A stretch of 5,489 bases of DNA from Bacteriovoracales bacterium (lineage in GTDB: Bacteria; Bdellovibrionota; Bacteriovoracia; Bacteriovoracales; Bacteriovoracaceae). Shown here one piece after another: positions 1 through 5,489 of the stretch; within the stretch, counting starts at the first letter, position 1, and every line of letters starts with the position of its first letter. The stretch covers positions 1 to 5,489 of the forward strand of contig SKGZ01000128.1 of assembly GCA_007117175.1 (NCBI GenBank). Reading direction: 5' to 3'. The notes below the pieces were generated by a model that ran no database searches, was not told the origin of the DNA, and worked only from the letters and a program-made list of their open reading frames with translations. The position numbers and the translations under genes are program-made.

Positions 1-750
1 CAGATTGAGGAATTTGAAAATCCACTTCGGATCGGTCGCCGGATGCTGGCGAGAGGCGATGAAGTCATTGTTGATGATGGTCTCGAGTGGGTACGTCATC
101 AAGTAGACGAAGAAGTGATCACCCACGATGAAAAAGCTCAGCCTTTAAAGACTCGTGTGTCTCGTATTGATCACTTAACCAATAATGTGCCAAAGGGCCA
201 GATGGATCACTGGGTGGATTTCTATAAAAGAGTTTACGGTTTTGTGCAGACTCGCTACTTTGACATTAAGGGCAAGAAAACAGGTCTTAATTCCAAGGTG
301 GTTCAGTTAGCTGATAATAGTATTATTATTCCGATTAATGAGCCAGAAGTGGAAAATGGTCAGTCGCAAATTCAAGAGTACTTAGATTTGCATAAAGGCC
401 CTGGGGTGCAGCATATTGCTCTGATGACTCCTGATATTATTTCGACTGTGGGAGAATTGCGAGAGCGCAATTTTAAATTTTTAGATGTTCCCAGCACTTA
501 TTACGAAGACATTCCCAACAGGCCTTTTAAGGTGGAAGAAAACTTAAAGGTCTTAGAAGCTTTAAAACTACTGGTGGATGGAGATCAAGAAGGTTATCTT
601 TTGCAAATTTTTACTGATACCTATATCGGTCCGTTATTTTTTGAATTCATTCAAAGAAAAAATCACTGGGGCTTTGGTGAAGGAAACTTTCAGGCCCTTT
701 TTGATGCCATTGAAAGAGATCAAATGAAAAGAGGTTATCTAAAAGACTAA
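1..750 (+). CDS. hppD: 4-hydroxyphenylpyruvate dioxygenase, C-terminal part (5' end outside window)
   Basis: This Fe(II) enzyme converts 4-hydroxyphenylpyruvate to homogentisate in tyrosine catabolism, in the cytoplasm. The frame is open from base 1, and the ATG at 43 is internal, because bacterial family members are about 350-360 residues and only 249 are visible; roughly the first 100 are missing. Numbering from the ATG at 43, the three iron ligands are present in family context: His44 (RIDHL), His124 (GVQHIAL) and Glu201 (FFEFIQRK). Their spacing of 80 and 77 residues is normal. Substrate-pocket positions known from plant and Pseudomonas enzymes are also kept: Ser84, Asn99 (PINEP), Gln109 (SQIQEY), Gln123, Gln188 (LLQIFT), and the C-terminal GFGEGNF helix with Phe211 and Phe216. 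The protein therefore looks active. It ends at TAA 748-750, inside the 3' end of the convergent aldehyde dehydrogenase gene. No other tyrosine-pathway gene is visible. Confidence 0.96.
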   Translation, partial: QIEEFENPLRIGRRMLARGDEVIVDDGLEWVRHQVDEEVITHDEKAQPLKTRVSRIDHLTNNVPKGQMDHWVDFYKRVYGFVQTRYFDIKGKKTGLNSKVVQLADNSIIIPINEPEVENGQSQIQEYLDLHKGPGVQHIALMTPDIISTVGELRERNFKFLDVPSTYYEDIPNRPFKVEENLKVLEALKLLVDGDQEGYLLQIFTDTYIGPLFFEFIQRKNHWGFGEGNFQALFDAIERDQMKRGYLKD

Positions 751-2106
751 AGTCTTGGTCTGGGAGTACTCTAAGAATGAGTAGGGTGCTCCCTCTCTAC
801 CAAGTCCACTGCCTTTGACTCCTCCAAAGGGTAGGTGATCACAACGATAAGATGGCCCTTCGTTAATATTCAGAGTAGCACAGTCGATTTTTTGAAAAAG
901 TCTTTTGACTCGATTCAGATCATTGGTAAAGACTCCGCATTGCAGTGTCAGTGAACTTAAATTCACCATTGAGATTAACTCATCTTCGCTATTAAAACTA
1001 AAAAGCGGGGCGATGGGACCAAAAATCTCTTCTAGGATAATAGGATGATCTGGCGAGATATTTTCAATCAGGGTGGGGCTAATAAAATTTTGATTTTTTT
1101 CTCCTCCAGTTAAAACACTGGCCTTCGATTGAATTAGTTCAGTCAATTGCTGATAGGCCTGTTGGCAGTGTTCAGCACTCACCAGTGGTCCCATTTGTGT
1201 TTGATGGTCTAAAGGATCTCCCATTTTTATTTTCTCAGTCAAAGCAATAAGTTTTTCTTTAAATTGCTGATAACAGCTTTGTTCAATAAAGATTCTCTTG
1301 GCAGCATTGCAGCGCTGGCCTGCCACTGCAAAGCGATTTTGCACTGCCGTTGATGCGGCTTGCTCAAGATCACTATCGGCAAAAACAATCAGCGCATCAT
1401 TGCCTCCTAATTCATAAATTTGTTTCTTGAGTCCGGCATTGAGGCTGATCTTTTCGGCGGTTTTTCTTCCTCCGGTAAAGCTAATAATATGCAATTGATC
1501 ACTGCTAATTAATTGTCCCAGTGTAGTGTGATCGGGCATGCACAGCTGAATGTCACACTCTCTCATTCCCGCTTGATAGCAATAAGAAAGTAGCAATGAA
1601 CTACTTTGATAACATTGAGGATGAGGTTTGAGCAAAGTGCTATTGCCCATGGCAAAGGAGGGGGCAATTTTATGTAGCGCCAAGTTAATGGGAAAGTTAT
1701 AGGGAGTAATGGCAAGGGCAATGCCGTAAGGGGCGCGATCAATTAATGCCCAACGGTGAGGAGATTGCTCTTGGTAGTGATTATTACTTTTAAGTTCTGA
1801 GCTAAAAGATTCTAATTCACTGGCATTGCATTCTAAGGTGATGATCGCCCTTTGCACTTCCACCAGAGATTCTTGAATGGTCTTTCCCATTTCTTGAGTG
1901 ATCTGTTGGGCCAGAGGTTGGCAATTTTTTTCGATGATTGCTGCCAACTTTCTGAGAATCCTTGCTCTCTTCACTATGCTCAATGGGCAGCGAGAGTTGA
2001 GCTGGAGTTGAGTGATTTTCTTTTTTAACTCATCACTGCTTGTCAACGAGTACTGTTGCAGAGTTTCACCATTATAGGGATTAATAACTGAGTAAAGATC
2101 TTTCAT
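739..2106 (-). CDS. NAD(P)-dependent aldehyde dehydrogenase, substrate unknown
   Basis: A complete 455-residue member of the aldehyde dehydrogenase superfamily, which oxidises an aldehyde to the acid (or acyl thioester) with NAD(P)+. Catalytic landmarks are intact: Asn137 in TPYNFP, Lys160 in LLKPHP, general base Glu232 in YELGGN, nucleophile Cys266 in AGQRCN, Glu360 in EEIFGP, and a C-terminal PFGGVKGSGLGREG segment (426-439). The dinucleotide loop reads FTGG (210-213) where FTGS is usual. The residue three after Lys160 is Pro163, not the Glu that often favours NAD+, so NADP+ use is possible (inference). The QCGVFT and R-x-DHLPFGG motifs and the length resemble the lactaldehyde/succinate-semialdehyde branch, but the sequence does not fix the substrate. 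ATG 2104-2106 is chosen for a good AAAGGA ribosome site. The gene stands alone, divergent from motA and overlapping the dioxygenase end by 12 bp. Confidence 0.93.
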   Translation of the reverse strand: MKDLYSVINPYNGETLQQYSLTSSDELKKKITQLQLNSRCPLSIVKRARILRKLAAIIEKNCQPLAQQITQEMGKTIQESLVEVQRAIITLECNASELESFSSELKSNNHYQEQSPHRWALIDRAPYGIALAITPYNFPINLALHKIAPSFAMGNSTLLKPHPQCYQSSSLLLSYCYQAGMRECDIQLCMPDHTTLGQLISSDQLHIISFTGGRKTAEKISLNAGLKKQIYELGGNDALIVFADSDLEQAASTAVQNRFAVAGQRCNAAKRIFIEQSCYQQFKEKLIALTEKIKMGDPLDHQTQMGPLVSAEHCQQAYQQLTELIQSKASVLTGGEKNQNFISPTLIENISPDHPIILEEIFGPIAPLFSFNSEDELISMVNLSSLTLQCGVFTNDLNRVKRLFQKIDCATLNINEGPSYRCDHLPFGGVKGSGLGREGAPYSFLEYSQTKTLVF

Positions 2107-2110
2107 AACA

Positions 2111-2116
2111 TCCTTT
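2111..2116 (-). promoter_or_regulatory. ribosome binding site of the aldehyde dehydrogenase gene
   Basis: On the minus strand this reads AAAGGA, four bases before the ATG at 2104-2106. It supports that ATG as the start. Confidence 0.6.
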
Positions 2117-2139
2117 GGTCATAGGGAAAAATATGCACG

Positions 2140-2167
2140 ATTTTAACCTTTTATTTAAAAATAACAA
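2140..2167 (-). promoter_or_regulatory. candidate sigma70-type promoter for the aldehyde dehydrogenase gene
   Basis: On the minus strand a TTGTTA (2162-2167) is followed after 16 bases by TAAAAT (2140-2145). These match the -35 and -10 consensus at 4 of 6 and 5 of 6 positions. Transcription would start near 2133, giving a leader of about 27 bases. The region is AT-rich, so chance matches are easy; the assignment is tentative. Confidence 0.4.
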
Positions 2168-2195
2168 AACTTTGGGAAAATAGAAGAGTAAAGTC

Positions 2196-2203
2196 AAAAA
2201 GGG
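2196..2203 (+). promoter_or_regulatory. ribosome binding site of motA
   Basis: AAAAAGGG ends ten bases before the ATG at 2214. It is a moderate Shine-Dalgarno match at slightly long spacing. No other in-frame start with a better site is visible. Confidence 0.45.
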
Positions 2204-2213
2204 TTAGTTCTTT

Positions 2214-2984
2214 ATGGATATTGGTACCGTCATCGGTCTGAGTTTAGCAGCAGGTTGTGTGCTTTTTGCCATTGTACTAGGTGGTGCATTGACTATGTTT
2301 ATTGATGTCTCTTCCATGTTAATGGTCATGGGAGGAGTGCTGGGAGCTGTTTTTATTAAATGGCCCATTGAAGATGTGAAATCTCTGGCCAAAATTTACT
2401 TGAAATCAATTTTCTTCACTAGTATGGATCCCAAGGAGACAATCATTGAGATTCAAAATCTAGCAGAAACGGCCAGAAAAGAGTCTATTTTTGCTCTTGA
2501 AAAAGTAGAAGTCAAAGATAGCTTTATGAAAAAAGCGGTGCAACTGGCAGCTGATAATAGGCCACCTGATATTATTACTTCTATTTTGCAATTAGAAATT
2601 GATGCCATGGATGATCGCCATAAAAGAGGGATTAATATCATGGAAGGAATCGGAACCGATGGCCCCGCTTTTGGAATGATTGGAACATTAGTTGGTCTGG
2701 TGCAGATGTTACAAAATCTGTCTGATCCTTCGGCCATTGGTCCTGCCATGGCGGTGGCCCTACTGACCACATTCTACGGTGCAATTATCGCCAATATCTT
2801 TGCAGCTCCCATTGCCAATAAATTAAAAATTCGTCATGAAATTGAGATGAATAAGATGGATATTATTTTGGCAGGAGTTCTAGGCATTGTGGCCGGAGAA
2901 AATCCGCGAGTCATTCGAGAAAAACTAGATTCATTTCTTCCTCCTGCTCAAAGAGCAAGCAGTGAAGATGATGAGCGGGAGTAA
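2214..2984 (+). CDS. motA: flagellar stator channel subunit MotA (PomA-like)
   Basis: This inner-membrane protein forms the ion channel of the flagellar stator with MotB and pushes on the rotor through its cytoplasmic loop. The 256 residues show the family layout: two N-terminal membrane segments (about 4-24 and 30-50), a cytoplasmic loop of about 100 residues, and two C-terminal segments (about 150-170 and 176-200) followed by a charged tail. Conserved stretches include GMIGTLVGLVQML (154-166) and AIGPAMAVALLTTFYGA (174-190). The loop has Arg88, Lys89 and Glu96, the charged positions that contact FliG in Vibrio PomA, at what I recall as the same numbering. Thr158 and Thr186 match threonines tied to sodium coordination in PomA, and Pro151 falls at the conserved third-segment proline. 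This points to a sodium-driven stator, by inference. It is first in a tight run with motB and the pseudouridine synthase gene. I found no convincing promoter upstream. Confidence 0.96.
   Translation: MDIGTVIGLSLAAGCVLFAIVLGGALTMFIDVSSMLMVMGGVLGAVFIKWPIEDVKSLAKIYLKSIFFTSMDPKETIIEIQNLAETARKESIFALEKVEVKDSFMKKAVQLAADNRPPDIITSILQLEIDAMDDRHKRGINIMEGIGTDGPAFGMIGTLVGLVQMLQNLSDPSAIGPAMAVALLTTFYGAIIANIFAAPIANKLKIRHEIEMNKMDIILAGVLGIVAGENPRVIREKLDSFLPPAQRASSEDDERE
2977..2981 (+). promoter_or_regulatory. ribosome binding site of motB, inside the end of motA
   Basis: GGGAG lies in the last codons of motA, nine bases before the motB ATG at 2991. The motA stop (2982-2984) falls between the site and the start, an arrangement that favours translational coupling and balanced stator subunits. 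Confidence 0.55.
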
Positions 2985-2990
2985 TTCCTG

Positions 2991-3842
2991 ATGGCCGACG
3001 AACAAGAACTGACCATTAATCAGACTCCCCCCAAGCCTAAGAAAGATGATTGTGATTGTAAGCCCGGTCTACCTGGCTGGATGGCCACCTTTGCTGATAT
3101 GGTGACCCTTTTATTGACCTTCTTTGTTTTGCTTTTATCTTTTGCTAAAACTGAAACTAGTAAGATGCAAGCTGCCTTGGGGTCCATTCGAAATGCCTTT
3201 GGGGGAGCCTCTTTACAACAAGGTGAGGTGATTATTCCTGGAAAGTCCCCGGATGATCAACCAACCATGATGGATACCCAAGAACCAGTCAAACCTTTTC
3301 CCATCGAGTTTTTAACAACTGAAGGTCTTTTGGATAAACAAGAAATTAATAGGCCTTACGAAAATACTCTAAGACAAGCCAAAGAGAGTTTGCGCGATCA
3401 CGGGCTAAGCGATTCTGTGGATGTCTATGAAGTACCTGAAGATATTAAAATGGAGATCGCTGATAAGATTTACTTTGAAACAGGAATCGATCAGCCTCGA
3501 GACTTAAAAACTACCAGCTACGAAAAAGTTGTTTCCATGTTAAGGCAGGGTTCTTGGCAGCTCTTTGTGCAAGGTTATGCCAGTAAAAATGAAAGGGGGG
3601 GGCAGGGACAAGATGCCTACACTCTTTCCATGCAAAGGGCAGTTGGGGTGGCCCAAGACTTAATGAAAAGAGGAGTGGATCAGCAACAAATTACCATTGT
3701 GGCCTATGGCGATTCGCGCTTAGAAAAATTTGAAGGCATGGATCCCAGTGCCCAAGAAGAAGCTGATCGCAATCAAAAAGTAGATTTTGTCATTAGAAAA
3801 ACTGATCTGAAGGCCGTACAAAAAAAAGTTGATCATCGATAA
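2991..3842 (+). CDS. motB: flagellar stator subunit MotB (PomB-like) with OmpA-like domain
   Basis: This protein completes the stator: one membrane helix carries the ion-binding aspartate and a periplasmic domain anchors the complex to peptidoglycan. The 283 residues comprise a short cytoplasmic tail with a Cys21-x-Cys23 pair, a membrane helix (about 30-51) opening with PGLPGWMATFAD, where Asp36 is the ion-binding residue, a plug-like amphipathic stretch (about 53-71), a linker, and an OmpA-like domain (about 155-270). The helix and the QRAVGVAQDL motif (215-224) closely resemble Vibrio PomB, as does the CxC before the helix. The domain keeps Arg216 of the LSxxRA motif, but the usual GHTD peptidoglycan motif reads GYAS (195-198). 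A run of eight G (3595-3602) codes for part of residues 202-204. The start is supported by GGGAG upstream; the gap to motA is 6 bp. It is somewhat shorter than PomB of Vibrio (about 315). Confidence 0.95.
   Translation: MADEQELTINQTPPKPKKDDCDCKPGLPGWMATFADMVTLLLTFFVLLLSFAKTETSKMQAALGSIRNAFGGASLQQGEVIIPGKSPDDQPTMMDTQEPVKPFPIEFLTTEGLLDKQEINRPYENTLRQAKESLRDHGLSDSVDVYEVPEDIKMEIADKIYFETGIDQPRDLKTTSYEKVVSMLRQGSWQLFVQGYASKNERGGQGQDAYTLSMQRAVGVAQDLMKRGVDQQQITIVAYGDSRLEKFEGMDPSAQEEADRNQKVDFVIRKTDLKAVQKKVDHR
3595..3602 (+). repeat. homopolymer run of eight G inside motB
   Basis: Eight consecutive G cover the end of the Arg202 codon and both Gly203 and Gly204 codons. Loss of one G would give a stop at 3661-3663 and a 223-residue protein; gain of one would stop at 3731-3733 after 247 residues. 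Either removes the conserved end of the OmpA-like domain. The tract itself is seen directly; any role in phase variation is inference. Confidence 0.9.
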
Positions 3843-3845
3843 TTC

Positions 3846-4721
3846 ATGATGAGATTGTCTTTTTGCACTTTAAACTCCTATTGCTCTTTAGAGCAAGCAC
3901 TGATAGCAATTCTAAACTGCTCTCGCTCGCAAATTAAAAAATTCTATTCAGCACAGCAAAGACTTAAAAAAATTGCGGCCAAACAAGAAATTGATTGCCC
4001 CATTGATCTTATTAATTTCTCCAGAGTCAATCCTAATTATAATGGCAATCAGATTCAAATCCTGACAAAGAACAGTGACTTTCTTATTTTTCATAAACCC
4101 ATCAAGGTTCACTCCACTTCTTTGAACTATACTTGCCAAAACAATATTGAATGCTGGCTAAGGGCCAATGGACACGCACTGCCATCTGCGGACTCTGGCC
4201 TTTTGTATCGCTTAGATTATGAGACATCTGGTCTAATGATTGTCTGTCTTAACATTAAGAGTTACCAGCAATTGCGCCAAAACTTTCAGCAATTGATTAA
4301 GCATAAAACCTATCTGGCGGTGGTGACTGGTCATATCAAACAAACCCTAGATTTGCAGCATTTTTTAGAACTTAAGAAAAAGAAAGTTCGCGTCTTCCAT
4401 GAAACTTCACCCCATCGAGTGATGGCCAATTTAAACATTGATCCTCTTGCTCATTCAAGTCTTAATGGACAAGACATAACCTTAGTGAAGATTCAGCTGC
4501 AGCAGGGGCATCGCCATCAAATTAGAGCGCAATTAGCCGCTTGTCATTATCCCATTTTAGGGGAACAGCTCTACGCCACTTCAGATTATCATCGATTGAT
4601 GTTGCATGCTTATTCTTATCAATGGCAATGGAATCATGAGGATTATTCTTTTTTGGATGATCAAATCATCGATTTTGAACTATTGTTTCCAGACCTCTTG
4701 CACTTGCACAGTGGCCTTTAG
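3846..4721 (+). CDS. RluA-family RNA pseudouridine synthase
   Basis: Enzymes of this family isomerise selected uridines in rRNA or tRNA to pseudouridine in the cytoplasm. The 291-residue protein has a weak S4-like N-terminal part (about 14-70, with SRSQIKK at 26-32), then the catalytic domain. The strand IFHKP (81-85) fits the position of the family's VVNKP motif. The catalytic motif is YRLDYETSGL (121-130) with Asp124 as nucleophile; Tyr121 replaces the more common His. KTYLAVVTG (154-162) and GHRHQIRAQL (221-230, with Arg227) complete the signature. It is too divergent for me to name it RluA, RluC or RluD, and its target uridine cannot be read from the sequence. It starts 3 bp after the motB stop, in the same frame, without a clear ribosome site, so coupled translation is likely. 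ATG 3849 is an equally possible start. Its last 42 bp overlap the convergent gene. Confidence 0.9.
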   Translation: MMRLSFCTLNSYCSLEQALIAILNCSRSQIKKFYSAQQRLKKIAAKQEIDCPIDLINFSRVNPNYNGNQIQILTKNSDFLIFHKPIKVHSTSLNYTCQNNIECWLRANGHALPSADSGLLYRLDYETSGLMIVCLNIKSYQQLRQNFQQLIKHKTYLAVVTGHIKQTLDLQHFLELKKKKVRVFHETSPHRVMANLNIDPLAHSSLNGQDITLVKIQLQQGHRHQIRAQLAACHYPILGEQLYATSDYHRLMLHAYSYQWQWNHEDYSFLDDQIIDFELLFPDLLHLHSGL

Positions 4722-5183
4722 GTGATCGGCAATTAATTTAGGATCTTTTAGAGTTTTGATTTGTAAACTGTATTGCCCCTCAGTGACTGCATTCAGAGTC
4801 AGCGGGGGGTAGTAGACTCGCAGGCTAATAATATCAGTTTTGCGTAAATTTTCCTCCGGTGCATTGTCGGCCAAAAACGCCATCTGATTGGCCAACTCGC
4901 GATAAACATATTGGCGAATAAAGTCTTCATCCTTACCTTGCTTTAAGATGGGAAGGGTGGAGTAATCAATTTCAATGTGCAGATTATTTTTCTTGCAATG
5001 ACCTCTCCAATTGCCTGGATAATAATGCTTCAATCCAGACAGGGCCCCTTGGCAAGAGTAGGTGTTATAGCGATCGGGATCTCCCAGCCGTATCCCGCGA
5101 TTGGACAGTTCCAACATAAGAGCAATACTCATCAGGATACCAATGGCCAAAATTGGCCGCTGCATAAGATAGGTCCATAACAT
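4680..5183 (-). CDS. uncharacterised single-pass membrane protein with a probable periplasmic domain
   Basis: I do not recognise this family. From the ATG at 5181-5183 it has 167 residues: a short N-terminus with Arg9, one hydrophobic segment (about 10-26), and a polar domain of some 140 residues. The lack of any obvious cleavage site suggests a signal anchor with the domain outside the inner membrane. That domain has two cysteines (Cys44 and Cys63 in this numbering), which could form a disulfide. Its C-terminal half alternates hydrophobic and polar residues as in beta strands. The frame stays open upstream to a TTG at 5252, giving 190 residues and a more basic N-terminus (KLKKR). I prefer the ATG because the TTG has no Shine-Dalgarno site, coincides with a possible -35 box and would leave only 29 bp to the divergent gene. 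The ATG also lacks a clear ribosome site, and ATG 5163-5165 is another option. Confidence 0.72.
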   Translation of the reverse strand: MLWTYLMQRPILAIGILMSIALMLELSNRGIRLGDPDRYNTYSCQGALSGLKHYYPGNWRGHCKKNNLHIEIDYSTLPILKQGKDEDFIRQYVYRELANQMAFLADNAPEENLRKTDIISLRVYYPPLTLNAVTEGQYSLQIKTLKDPKLIADHLKATVQVQEVWKQ

Positions 5184-5222
5184 ACTAATATTATGCCGTT
5201 TTTTTAATTTGTGGCCAGTGAG

Positions 5223-5252
5223 ATTAAAGCTTGCCCAGGAGTTATCCGACAA
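5223..5252 (-). promoter_or_regulatory. candidate promoter for the membrane-protein gene
   Basis: On the minus strand TTGTCG (5247-5252) is followed after 18 bases by TTTAAT (5223-5228), matching the sigma70 consensus at 4 of 6 and 5 of 6 positions. Transcription would begin near 5216, about 33 bases before the ATG at 5183. If real, it excludes the TTG start at 5252. It is a weak match in AT-rich DNA. Confidence 0.3.
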
Positions 5253-5267
5253 GTTAGGTAAGGTACT

Positions 5268-5274
5268 AAAGGAG
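5268..5274 (+). promoter_or_regulatory. ribosome binding site of the gene starting at 5282
   Basis: AAAGGAG lies seven bases before the ATG at 5282. It is the best Shine-Dalgarno match in the window and fixes the start of a gene of which only the first 69 codons are visible. Confidence 0.75.
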
Positions 5275-5281
5275 TTTGCTT

Positions 5282-5489
5282 ATGTTTAAAGCTAGTTCAA
5301 GTTATCCTCAGCAAAATGATCATTTTTGGCAGGTACTACGCTATTTAGAAAATATGAATTATCGGCAAAGCATTGCTGAGATTGCTGGTGATTGTCAGCT
5401 TAGCACCCAGCAAGTGCAAGAAGTTCTCTCATTTTTGCGCAGTAAGGGCTATCCGGTGGAATGCTCTGGAGCTGATTTAACTGCAAAGA
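5282..5489 (+). CDS. probable helix-turn-helix protein, N-terminal part (3' end outside window)
   Basis: The frame is open from the ATG at 5282 to the right edge, 69 complete codons, behind a strong ribosome site. The visible part suggests a winged helix-turn-helix: helices at about 13-25, 28-37 and 41-54, then a turn reading SKGYPVE (54-60) like the wing after the recognition helix in DeoR/BirA-type (HTH_11) domains. Candidates include a transcription regulator with a C-terminal sensor domain or a BirA-like biotin ligase/repressor; the visible part cannot decide. The gene is divergent from the membrane-protein gene, with about 98 bp between the preferred starts, so it may regulate that gene or itself. 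The helix assignment is by eye, and DNA binding is inferred. Confidence 0.72.
   Translation, partial: MFKASSSYPQQNDHFWQVLRYLENMNYRQSIAEIAGDCQLSTQQVQEVLSFLRSKGYPVECSGADLTAK

Noticed and set aside
743..756. Inverted repeat AAGAC/GTCTT at the dioxygenase-dehydrogenase junction as a bidirectional terminator
   Set aside because: The stem is only five pairs, mostly weak, with a four-base loop and no following U-run.
2189..2213. TAAAGTC upstream of motA resembling the -35 part of a sigma28 flagellar promoter
   Set aside because: The matching -10 region would fall on the ribosome site and start codon and does not resemble GCCGATAA, so it cannot serve motA.
2453..2770. Minus-strand open frame of 105 codons opposite motA
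   Set aside because: It lies wholly inside motA, has no family features and mirrors the codon pattern of motA.
3820..3827. Run of eight A near the motB end as a programmed frameshift site
   Set aside because: A -1 shift meets a stop two codons later and would only trim the tail; A runs are common in this AT-rich DNA and there is no clear stimulatory structure.
3840..3848. motB and the pseudouridine synthase are in the same frame, separated by TAA and one codon; possible readthrough fusion
   Set aside because: TAA followed by T is an efficient stop, and a fusion of a periplasmic domain with a cytoplasmic RNA enzyme would make no cellular sense. I take it as chance spacing.
3832..3850. ATCAT/ATGAT inverted repeat around the synthase start as a regulatory hairpin
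   Set aside because: Five AT-rich pairs with a nine-base loop are too weak to support a regulatory claim.
4977..5180. Plus-strand open frame of 67 codons opposite the membrane-protein gene
   Set aside because: No ribosome site and no recognisable domain; the opposite strand carries the more protein-like frame, with a membrane segment.

Overview
The window reads as ordinary, gene-dense bacterial chromosome, moderately AT-rich. It holds five well-supported protein genes, one uncharacterised membrane protein and the first part of a probable regulator. The closest fit I can suggest is a flagellated, Gram-negative bacterium of the Bdellovibrio/Bacteriovorax type or another sodium-stator proteobacterium. 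This rests on the PomAB-like stator, the codon preferences and the gene style; it is inference, not a taxonomic assignment. I see no RNA gene, CRISPR array, insertion sequence, phage gene or attachment site.

Layout. Positions 1-750 (+) carry the C-terminal two thirds of 4-hydroxyphenylpyruvate dioxygenase (tyrosine catabolism); its N-terminus lies beyond the left edge. Positions 739-2106 (-) carry a complete NAD(P)-dependent aldehyde dehydrogenase that converges on the dioxygenase and overlaps its end by 12 bp. A 107-bp divergent intergenic region (2107-2213) follows. It has a plausible promoter for the dehydrogenase but no recognisable promoter for the other side.

Positions 2214-4721 (+) look like one operon: motA (PomA-like stator channel subunit), motB (PomB-like stator subunit with an OmpA-like domain) and an RluA-family pseudouridine synthase, with gaps of 6 and 3 bp. 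The first two proteins form the membrane stator that drives flagellar rotation. The synthase is an RNA-modification enzyme with no obvious mechanistic link to motility. The synthase gene overlaps by 42 bp the 3' end of a convergent gene (4680 to about 5183, -) for a single-pass membrane protein I do not recognise. Divergent from that gene, a new gene starts at 5282 (+) with a strong ribosome binding site and a winged-helix-like N-terminus, and runs off the right edge.

Points worth a second look: a run of eight G inside motB that could be a slippage site; replacement of the usual GHTD motif by GYAS in the MotB peptidoglycan-binding domain; the full PomA-type threonine and charge set in MotA; the stator-pseudouridine synthase gene arrangement; and the divergent unknown-membrane-protein/regulator pair. 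I did not find a clearly new multi-gene system.
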